A stretch of DNA of 64,000 bases, taken from Luteimonas saliphila (lineage in GTDB: Bacteria > Pseudomonadota > Gammaproteobacteria > Xanthomonadales > Xanthomonadaceae). Position numbers and translations under genes: made by a program. Below are positions 41,362 to 48,251 of the stretch, one piece after another. Within the stretch, counting starts at the first letter, position 1, and each line of letters opens with the position of its first letter. The DNA is taken from NCBI RefSeq assembly GCF_016774335.1, contig NZ_JAETWA010000031.1, forward strand, positions 1 to 64,000, in the 5' to 3' direction. A model generated the notes under the pieces. That model did not search any database. It worked only from the letters and a program-made list of their open reading frames with translations, and was not told the origin of the DNA.

Positions 41362-42219
41362 ATGATCGGACGCGAGACGCACGACCGGCCACCCGCTTTC
41401 TTCACGCCGCAGGACATGTTCGTCCCCACGCCATCCGCGCGGGCGTGGGACATCTCCTTGGCCGATGGGCCCGTGGTGGCGACGGCGATCCACGACGGCC
41501 ATGCCATCCGCCCCTCGCTGCGGCAATGGCTGGCGCTTTCGCCGCAGCAACGGCTGCGCGAGGAGGATCCGCTCACCGGGTTGTTGACCACCGCCGGCGA
41601 CGTGCGCATCCGCGTGCCCACGTCGCGCTTCGAGGTCGACCTCAACCGCCCGCGCGACGGCGCGGTCTATGTGCGGCCCGAGCACTGCTGGGGCCTGGAA
41701 GCGTGGCACGCCCCCCTGCCCGATGCGGAAATCGAGCGTTCGCTGGTGCTGTGGGACCGCTTCTACGCCATGGTGGCCGAGTTGCTGGATCGCATGCTCG
41801 AACGCTGGGAAGCGGTGCTGCTGATCGATCTCCACAGCTACAACCATCGCAGGGACGGCGCCGACGCCGCGCCGCAACCGCAGGCGGACAATCCCGACAT
41901 CGAACTGGGCCTCACCACGGTCGATCCCGCACGCTGGGGCGCGGCGGCCGAACGCTTCGCCGACGCGCTGCGGGCGGCGCCGGTGCACGGGCGCGCGCCC
42001 GACGTGCGAGCGAACGTGCGCTTTCCCACCGGCGGCCACTTCCCCGAATGGGTCTACGCCCGGTGGGGCGAGCGGGTGTGCACGATCTCGCCCGAGTACA
42101 AGAAGATCTTCATGGACGAATGGTCGGGCCATGCGGACATCGGCGCGCTGCATGCGCTGCGCGACGGCCTGCACGGGGCCGTCGACGCGGTCCGGCCCCT
42201 GTTCGGGAGGCGGCGGTGA
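41362..42219 (+). CDS. N-formylglutamate amidohydrolase-family zinc hydrolase
   Basis: A 285-residue FGase-family enzyme. Members remove formyl from N-formylglutamate in histidine breakdown or hydrolyse other amides. The metal-site pattern is present: ATAIHDGHAIRP, the REEDPLTG loop, FEVDLNRPRDGAVY and LLIDLHSYNHRRDG. No hut genes are nearby. Its TGA overlaps the GTG of the next gene, and that gene overlaps the third, giving one translationally coupled unit. This points to a dedicated pathway on a gamma-glutamyl or peptide-like compound rather than histidine use. Confidence 0.9.
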   Translation: MIGRETHDRPPAFFTPQDMFVPTPSARAWDISLADGPVVATAIHDGHAIRPSLRQWLALSPQQRLREEDPLTGLLTTAGDVRIRVPTSRFEVDLNRPRDGAVYVRPEHCWGLEAWHAPLPDAEIERSLVLWDRFYAMVAELLDRMLERWEAVLLIDLHSYNHRRDGADAAPQPQADNPDIELGLTTVDPARWGAAAERFADALRAAPVHGRAPDVRANVRFPTGGHFPEWVYARWGERVCTISPEYKKIFMDEWSGHADIGALHALRDGLHGAVDAVRPLFGRRR

Positions 42220-43439
42220 GCCCCGATGCCGCCGCGCCCGCCGTCCGGGCGTTGCCGCCGGTCGCGGGCGAGGTCGATGCGGCGCTCGCCTCGATCGACG
42301 CGGATCTGGACTGGTTGCTCGCACTCAATCCGCTGGGCACCGATGGACTGTGGGAAGAGTTCGACGCCAGCGGCCGCACCCGCGTGTCCGCGTTGCGCTA
42401 CGCCGAGCCCCTGCTCGACCTCGATGCCATGCGGCGGCGGCTTCTGGCGCTGCCGATGGAGCGCGTGGAATCGCCATTGCTGGCCGGCGTACTGTCGGAG
42501 AAGCAGCGCTATCTGGACCGTACGATCGAACTGCTGCGCCTGCGCGGCACCGATGGCTTCGTCGCCGCGAGCATCGACCTGTTCGGCGGCGTGGAGGCCG
42601 GCCTGCTGGAACTGGCGAACCGGATCCTCGCCGAAGTCGCCGCCAGCGACCCGCTGCCGGCCGACAGCGGCGTGGACGAAGTGGTCGCCGCCGTCGAGGA
42701 CGAGGTGGCCTGGTACCGGACGCAGGCGCCGGACTTCGGACTGGAGATCCGGGTCGACGCCGACGTCGGCTCGCTGATGATGGTCTCCCACGGCCGGCTC
42801 TACCTCGATGCCGAGCTGCGCCTGCCGCGGGCGCGCGTGCAGCCACTGGTGCAGCATGAGGTCGGCACCCATGTGGTCACGCGCTACAACGGCGCGCGCC
42901 AGCCGTTGCGGCAACTGGCGGTGGGCCTGGCGCAGTACGACGCCCTGCAGGAGGGTCTGGGCGTGCTGGCCGAGTACCTCTCCGGCTACCTGCCCGGCGA
43001 ACGCTTGCGGATCCTGGCCGCGCGCGTGGTCGCGGCCGACATGGCGATCCACGGCGCGCAGATCCCCGCGATCTTCGCCAGCCTCCACGAGACCCACGGC
43101 TTCGCCACGGACGACGCCTTCGACGTCGCGGTCCGCGCCTGCCGTGGCGGCGGCCTGACCAAGGATGCGGTGTACCTGCGGGGGCTGCGCGACCTGCTCG
43201 ACGACCTGCGCGGCGGCGGCGCGTTCGAGCCGCTGTTCGCCGGCAAGTTCGCACTCTCGCACCGGGTGGTGCTGCAGCAACTGGCGGAGGCCGGCTGGGT
43301 CGCGCCGCCCGCGCTGCTGCCGCGCTACACCGCCGCGGACGATTTCGAGCGGGCGCTCGCACGCTGCCGGACGCTCGGCGTCGACGCGCTCTACCACGTC
43401 CATCCGCCCCAGACCCCAGCCCAGGAACTTCCCGCATGA
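42216..43439 (+). CDS. DUF1704 QEGLA-motif metallopeptidase-like protein
   Basis: A 407-residue protein of the group annotated as flavohemoglobin-expression-modulating QEGLA-motif proteins (DUF1704), related to the MATCAP/KIAA0895 tyrosine carboxypeptidases of eukaryotes. The zinc-peptidase signature is VQHEVGTHVVTRYNG (HExxxH-type) followed by ALQEGLGVLAEYLSGY, the naming motif. GTG 42216 overlaps the preceding stop as GTGA, and its own stop overlaps the next gene's ATG. It is probably a peptidase acting with its two neighbours on a small peptide. The substrate is unknown. Confidence 0.9.
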   Translation: MSPDAAAPAVRALPPVAGEVDAALASIDADLDWLLALNPLGTDGLWEEFDASGRTRVSALRYAEPLLDLDAMRRRLLALPMERVESPLLAGVLSEKQRYLDRTIELLRLRGTDGFVAASIDLFGGVEAGLLELANRILAEVAASDPLPADSGVDEVVAAVEDEVAWYRTQAPDFGLEIRVDADVGSLMMVSHGRLYLDAELRLPRARVQPLVQHEVGTHVVTRYNGARQPLRQLAVGLAQYDALQEGLGVLAEYLSGYLPGERLRILAARVVAADMAIHGAQIPAIFASLHETHGFATDDAFDVAVRACRGGGLTKDAVYLRGLRDLLDDLRGGGAFEPLFAGKFALSHRVVLQQLAEAGWVAPPALLPRYTAADDFERALARCRTLGVDALYHVHPPQTPAQELPA

Positions 43440-44497
43440 GTGGCGCACCGATGCGCCTCGGTTTCGTCGTCAACGACGTCGCGACCGAGAAGAACAACTA
43501 CACCACCATCCGCCTGGCGCGCGTGGCCCTCAACCAGGGACACCAAGTGGCGCTGATCGGGCTGGCAGACTTCATCTACGACGCCAACGGCACGGTCCGC
43601 GCGCGGGCGCACGTGCCGCGCGGCGACCGCTATGCCGACGACGACGCGCTGCTGGCCGAGATCCAGGGCGAAGGCGCGGACGTCGAGCGGATCGACGTCG
43701 AGGCGCTCGACGTGCTGATGCTGCGCAGCGATCCGGCCGAAGAGGTGGTCGACCGGCCCTGGGCGCCGAACAGCGCCCTGCTGTTCGCGCAACTGGTGAC
43801 CCGCCGAGGGGTGATCGTGCTCAACGACCCGACCCACCTGACCGACGCTTCGAACAAGACCTATTTCCAGCATTTTCCCGAGGACGTGCGCCCGGTCACC
43901 TGCATCACCCGCGATGCCGACGAGATCAAGTCCTTCATCAATGCACATGACGGTCGCGGCGTGATCAAGCCGCTGCAGGGTTCCGGCGGCCAGGGAGTAT
44001 TCGTGGTCAATGGCGACGGCGGCGCCAACCTCAACCAGATGATCGATGCGGTGATCCGCGACGGCTACGCGATCGTGCAGGAGTACCTGCCCAGGGCTGC
44101 CGAAGGCGACCTGCGCCTGCTCACGCTCAATGGCCGGCCGTTGCGGGTCGACGGGCGGTATGCGTGTTTCCGTCGCTACAACGACAGCGGCGACGCCCGC
44201 AGCAACATCAGCGCCGGCGGCAAGATCGAGATCGCCGAGCCCGACGCCGACGCCCTGCGCCTGGCGGAGATCGTCGCGCCCAAGCTCATCCGCGACGGGA
44301 TGTACTTCGCCGGCCTCGACATCGTCGGCGACAAGCTGATGGAAGTGAACGTCGACACCCCTGGCGGCGTCAACATGGCCGAGGAACTGACCGGCGTCGA
44401 CTTCAGCAGCCACGTGATCGCCGACCTGGAGCGGAAGGTGCGCCTGCGCAACCAGTACGGCGGCACCCTGCGCAACGTCGAGCTGGCGATGCTGTAG
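43436..44497 (+). CDS. Glutathione-synthetase-like ATP-grasp ligase
   Basis: A 353-residue ATP-grasp enzyme close to prokaryotic glutathione synthase. The N-terminal domain is MRLGFVVNDVATEKNNYTT. ATP-grasp parts follow: FPEDVRPVTCIT, GRGVIKPLQGSGGQGVFVV, YAIVQEYLPRAAEGDLRLLTLNG, YACFRRYNDSGDARSNISAGGK and DIVGDKLMEVNVDTPGG. Sequence similarity is good, but the gene is fused by ATGA overlap into a unit with an FGase-like and a QEGLA protein. It may therefore ligate a substrate other than gamma-glutamylcysteine and Gly, and be a second paralogue rather than the housekeeping gshB. Confidence 0.9.
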   Translation: MSGAPMRLGFVVNDVATEKNNYTTIRLARVALNQGHQVALIGLADFIYDANGTVRARAHVPRGDRYADDDALLAEIQGEGADVERIDVEALDVLMLRSDPAEEVVDRPWAPNSALLFAQLVTRRGVIVLNDPTHLTDASNKTYFQHFPEDVRPVTCITRDADEIKSFINAHDGRGVIKPLQGSGGQGVFVVNGDGGANLNQMIDAVIRDGYAIVQEYLPRAAEGDLRLLTLNGRPLRVDGRYACFRRYNDSGDARSNISAGGKIEIAEPDADALRLAEIVAPKLIRDGMYFAGLDIVGDKLMEVNVDTPGGVNMAEELTGVDFSSHVIADLERKVRLRNQYGGTLRNVELAML

Positions 44498-44574
44498 GGC
44501 CGCCGGCACCCGCGGCAGGCGCACGATCCGCGGCGGGTGCGCCGTGCGGTCGTGCGATGCGTCCTGGTGGCGCG

Positions 44575-44622
44575 ATCAGGCCTTGCGTTCATCAGGCTTT
44601 GCGTTCATCAGGCCTTGCGTTC
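44575..44622. repeat. 16-bp tandem repeat covering the end of the DUF1989 gene
   Basis: atcaggccttgcgttc is present at 44575-44590 and 44607-44622, with one mismatch in the copy between (44591-44606). On the minus strand the unit holds the last codons (Glu-Arg-Lys-Ala) and stop of the gene, so the C-terminus and stop are copied twice more downstream. Confidence 0.85.
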
Positions 44623-45213
44623 CACCCGGAAATCGATCGGCTTGTAGCTGAAGTTGTTCGACTGCCCGGCCGAGCACGCCGTCATCGCGACCACCAGCGG
44701 CATTTCCGCGCGCAGCCGGATGAAGTCCCCCGCACGGCTCAGCGGAGGGAGCACCGCGACCGCGCCGGTCGCACCGTCCACGGTGACGTGCATGAAGATG
44801 TTGAACGCGATCGGGATGCGGTCGCTGTCGATCCCGTAGGGCGCGAGCGCGGCGGCGAGGTTGCCCTCGCACCCGGGACGGCCCTCGGTTTCGCCGTAGA
44901 GGATCTCGAACATCCGCTTCGAGCACGGGGTCAACGTGAAGTCGTGGCGCCCGCAAGTGTCTTCGATGATGGTGAACATGGGGCGACTGCGATTCGAATA
45001 CAGCACATCGCCGGTGCTGAGCCACAGCTTCGACGCGTAGTCGATCGATCGGCCGGAGGACAGGTACTCGGCAAGATCCTCGCGCGAGAACGCGGTGAGA
45101 TCGCTGACCTGCTGGCCCATGGGATCGATCACGACCAGTTCGTCGCCGCGCTCCAGTTCCACCGCCCGCCCGGAGCACGGCGGTATCCGGTCGCAGGAAG
45201 GCTGCCCGCTCAC
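44608..45213 (-). CDS. DUF1989 (urea-carboxylase-associated family) protein
   Basis: A 201-residue protein of the DUF1989 family. Signatures include GDELVVIDPMGQQVSDLTAF, TGDVLYSNRSRPMFTIIEDTCGRHDFTLTPCSKRMFEILYG, GCEGNLAAAL and IPIAFNIFMHVTVDG, with conserved Cys and His that suggest a metal site. Relatives lie near urea, guanidine or amino-acid degradation genes. GTG 45213 is chosen because it overlaps the upstream stop as GTGA and has an aggaag ribosome site; ATG 45240 is the alternative. It is coupled to the YqcI/YcgG gene, so the two probably act in one pathway. Confidence 0.88.
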   Translation of the reverse strand: MSGQPSCDRIPPCSGRAVELERGDELVVIDPMGQQVSDLTAFSREDLAEYLSSGRSIDYASKLWLSTGDVLYSNRSRPMFTIIEDTCGRHDFTLTPCSKRMFEILYGETEGRPGCEGNLAAALAPYGIDSDRIPIAFNIFMHVTVDGATGAVAVLPPLSRAGDFIRLRAEMPLVVAMTACSAGQSNNFSYKPIDFRVERKA

Positions 45214-45959
45214 CCCGACTTCCTGACCCGGAACGGGCATGTCCAGTCCGGCTCCACTGCGCGGCCGCTGTACTGCCGGGTCTCGGGGGCGGTGCCGAAG
45301 TCGGCCAGGTTGGGGTTGATCGACCCCTGCAGCGCCGTGTCGCGTTCGCGGGTGGCCGCCTGCATCTTGGCGTAGCGTCCGTCTGCGCGCAGCCTCTGGA
45401 ACTGCCGGTGCGAGTTGAACACGAGCGCCGGCGAGGCGAAGCGCCGCGCCAGGCGCGATGCCCCCGGATGCAGTCCGATCACGAAGAAGGGATGTCCCGC
45501 CAGGCTCAGGCTGAACTTCGGATCGTCGGGGTCGCGGCCGACGTCCGGCGCCCAGCGCGTGCCGCGGCGCGCATCGAGGTCGTGGAGGCGCTGAATCTGC
45601 GACCACAGCATGGCCTCGAACCGCCGCTCGTCGGTGTCCCGGGGGCCATCGAAGATCGCAACGAGCGAATGCACCGTGCTGTCGTCGGGATCGGCCGCGT
45701 CCACCATTGTCGCGAACTCCCGCAGCGCGTCGAGCAGGGACGCGTCGTTGGCGCGGTCGCCGATGCGCGCGAACTCGTGCGCCTGGATCGCATCGCGCGC
45801 CAGCGCCGCCTTCGAGCCGACGCAGGGAAACTCGGCCGAGCCGACGAACTCGAGAAATTCGGCCGCCAGGACGCCCCCCCGGGCATCGGGCTTCGGGTCG
45901 GCGAACGCACCGGGAGTCGTGGTGGCGTCGCTGCGACGCCGGATGGGACAGGAATTCAT
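45210..45959 (-). CDS. YqcI/YcgG (GntA-like) heme-dependent N-hydroxylase-family protein
   Basis: A 249-residue protein of the YqcI/YcgG family, which includes GntA, a heme-dependent N-hydroxylase in guanitoxin synthesis. Family features: FVGSAEFPCVGSKAALARD near the N-terminus, TVHSLVAIFDGPRDTDERRFEAMLWSQIQRLHDLD in the middle, and the heme-site-like SLAGHPFFVIGLHPGASRLARRF followed by LVFNSHRQFQRLRADGRY. N-hydroxylation of a guanidine or amine is a reasonable but unproven guess. It is the first gene of a coupled pair with the DUF1989 gene. Confidence 0.87.
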   Translation of the reverse strand: MNSCPIRRRSDATTTPGAFADPKPDARGGVLAAEFLEFVGSAEFPCVGSKAALARDAIQAHEFARIGDRANDASLLDALREFATMVDAADPDDSTVHSLVAIFDGPRDTDERRFEAMLWSQIQRLHDLDARRGTRWAPDVGRDPDDPKFSLSLAGHPFFVIGLHPGASRLARRFASPALVFNSHRQFQRLRADGRYAKMQAATRERDTALQGSINPNLADFGTAPETRQYSGRAVEPDWTCPFRVRKSG

Positions 45960-46277
45960 CGGGTTCTCGGGGAGTGAGCGCGCATCGCGCGGCAACGGAT
46001 GCGTCCAAGGCTAGCGATGCCTGCGACATGGCGGCGTGTACGCCACGCACTTCGCCGCACTTCGCGCACGGCTCGTTCATGTTGCGGTTGGCGCGCCGAT
46101 CGCAATCGTGGCGCCGCCAGGGCGATCCGCCCGTCCACGCCCGGGGCGATCTGCGCCGAACGCGACTACGGGCCCGCGACCCACTCGCCTTCCCACAGAC
46201 CTCCGTCGGTATCGGCGAACGGCTTCCCTGCGTCGACGTGAACACGCTGTTGCAGCGGCGGGTGCTAGAACAGCGCC

Positions 46278-46976
46278 ATGACCCGCACGCGTCCCGCCGC
46301 GCCGACTCCCTCGTCCGGACTTCCGGGTGCGCTGCGCTGCCGACGCAAGTTCCTGCGGCGGTTTCCGGGCGGCTTCCGCGATCCTGCCTACCTGGAATGG
46401 GAGCGCGACTACAAGCTGGAAACGCACCGGCGCTGGCTGGACGCGCTGTCCCGGGATACCTTTCGCGATCTGCTGCGCGACCGGCAGGCGGCGGAAGCGG
46501 CCGCGCGCGCGGTGCGCGTCGAGCAGCGTTCGCGCCACAGCATGCTGTTCTCGTTCGAGAAGATGGCGCTGCGCGACGCCCTGCGCTCGCCGCAGGGCGC
46601 ACACGACTTCGCGCACGGCCTGTACGAATACCTGCACGGACGCGGCAGCATGGAACGCCGTTTCGAGCAATGGGTCGCCGCGATCGACGCCCTGCCACGC
46701 CGGCAGACGCGGGTACTGACCTGGCCCCTGGTCACCGTCTTCGGCTTCATCGCCCAGCCGACGAGGCACATGTTCATGAAACCCAACACCATGCGCGCCG
46801 CAGCCCGCGTCTATGGTTTCGAACTGCCCTATCGCTCGCGGCCATCGTGGGAGACCTACGCCAGCCTGCTTGCCTTCGCCGGGCTGGTGAGGCAGGACCT
46901 CGCGGACCTGCGCCCGCGCGACATGATCGACCTGCAGTCGTTCCTGTGGGTGCAGGGGTCGGACGAGTACGCCTGA
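46278..46976 (+). CDS. Conserved protein of unknown function
   Basis: A 232-residue protein that I do not recognise. It starts with a basic N-terminus and a CRRKFLRRFPGGFRDPAYLEWERDYKLETHRRWLDAL segment. It is mostly helical, without signal peptide or membrane helix except a weak hydrophobic stretch (VLTWPLVTVFGFIAQP). The codon use and the ordered helical pattern support a real gene. The 318 bases between it and the divergent YqcI/YcgG gene contain nothing I can name. Its low-complexity start may be two to twenty residues too long. Confidence 0.75.
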   Translation: MTRTRPAAPTPSSGLPGALRCRRKFLRRFPGGFRDPAYLEWERDYKLETHRRWLDALSRDTFRDLLRDRQAAEAAARAVRVEQRSRHSMLFSFEKMALRDALRSPQGAHDFAHGLYEYLHGRGSMERRFEQWVAAIDALPRRQTRVLTWPLVTVFGFIAQPTRHMFMKPNTMRAAARVYGFELPYRSRPSWETYASLLAFAGLVRQDLADLRPRDMIDLQSFLWVQGSDEYA

Positions 46977-47016
46977 CCCCGGTGCGCCGGTGGTCTGCGG
47001 TCGCATCGGCGCCCCT

Positions 47017-47994
47017 CTACGTCCCGTGCTGCGCCAGCCCACCCGGTCCGGTCGTGGTGCGGGGTGCGGCCTCGGTCGCATCCCCGGCGAAGCGCAGGAA
47101 CCAACTGCCGACCAGTCCACGCACGGCCGAGATGTCGTCGGCCGAGCGTATGGCGTGCGCCAGGTCCGGGACGACCTCCAGTTGCAGGCGCTCCACGTTG
47201 CGGCCGGTGTAGTGCGGCGCGAGGGCGCGATGCAGTTGCCGCACGCCGGCATCGTCCAGCATGGTATCCGCCGCGCCATGCACGATCAGCAGTGCCGGTG
47301 GCGGTTCGCCCTGCGCGATCTCCGCGGCACGCCGGGTGGCGTCCGATACGCGGGCGAGCGCGCGGGCCTCGGGCGTCCAGGCGAACCGCGTCCTCGTGGC
47401 GCGCTCGTATGCGCCGACCGACGCACCGAGCCCGGTCGAGGTGTTCAGCACGACCGCCGCCGACACCGGCACCTCGCGCTGCGCGAGCGCATACAGCGCC
47501 GCCGCACCACCTGCGGAAAAGCCGAACACGGCGATGCCTTGGCCCGGCGCGAGGCAACCGAGCTCGCGCATTGCACCGGCGATCCCGGGCAGCTCGCGCC
47601 CCGCGCCCAGCACCACCGGTTCGAACACGCCCGTCGCCAGGTCTTCCGCCTGACGTCGCGCCAGCTCGGCGGGATCCGCGGGTGCGCGCTTGCCGAACAG
47701 CGGCAGCCCCAGGTAGACCTTCACCGCGGGCACCTCGTCCAGCGGCAGCAGGTCCATCAGCGCTTCTTCGCTGGCGGGCGGACCGAAGCCGTGCCAGAGC
47801 ACGACGGGCGGCGACGCGATGCGGGCGGGCACACGGATGATCGCCGGGACGCCGGCGAGCTCGACCTCGCGCACGCGCGGCGGGCCTGCGGGCGCGGGCG
47901 CGCATGCCGGCTCCGCCCCGGGAGTAGCCGTTGCAATGGCCGGCGAACAGAACAGGCAAGCGAGGATCGACCAGACGAGGCGGCGCATGGGCAT
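47017..47994 (-). CDS. Exported dienelactone-hydrolase-like alpha/beta hydrolase
   Basis: A 325-residue alpha/beta hydrolase with a Sec signal peptide (LVWSILACLFCSPAIATA). The nucleophile elbow GFSAGG lies in GIAVFGFSAGGAAALYA. The acid is probably in HGAADTMLDDAGV, and the His in VPDLAHAIRSA. SPPVVLWHGFGPP is the oxyanion-side segment. The substrate is unknown. It is divergent from the GH3 xylosidase gene and may deacylate hemicellulose products, but this is context only. ATG 47994 or ATG 47988 could be the start. Confidence 0.85.
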   Translation of the reverse strand: MPMRRLVWSILACLFCSPAIATATPGAEPACAPAPAGPPRVREVELAGVPAIIRVPARIASPPVVLWHGFGPPASEEALMDLLPLDEVPAVKVYLGLPLFGKRAPADPAELARRQAEDLATGVFEPVVLGAGRELPGIAGAMRELGCLAPGQGIAVFGFSAGGAAALYALAQREVPVSAAVVLNTSTGLGASVGAYERATRTRFAWTPEARALARVSDATRRAAEIAQGEPPPALLIVHGAADTMLDDAGVRQLHRALAPHYTGRNVERLQLEVVPDLAHAIRSADDISAVRGLVGSWFLRFAGDATEAAPRTTTGPGGLAQHGT

Positions 47995-48251
47995 CCAGGC
48001 GATGGGGACGAATGGATTCTGCCGCGCCGGCACGGCAGCCGGGAGGTCCGATGGTCATGCCTTGCCGCATCGGGTCGAGCAGCATTCCGCGCGCGGATGC
48101 AGGTATGCCGAAAAACGAATCGACCCATACCGTTCTTGAACCCGCCGTTTTGGCAGCATGCGCTCTCGCATGGCCGTCCGGGCCTTGCCCGACATCCACG
48201 AGTGCGCGACGCCCGGTCGCGCGCCCGCAGGGCGGACGACAGGAGAACACG

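Noticed and set aside
44641..46698. Extending the DUF1989 gene far upstream to give a 696-residue protein
   Set aside because: The added part is the shadow of the YqcI/YcgG gene and noncoding sequence. GTG 45213, overlapping the upstream stop, is the sensible start.
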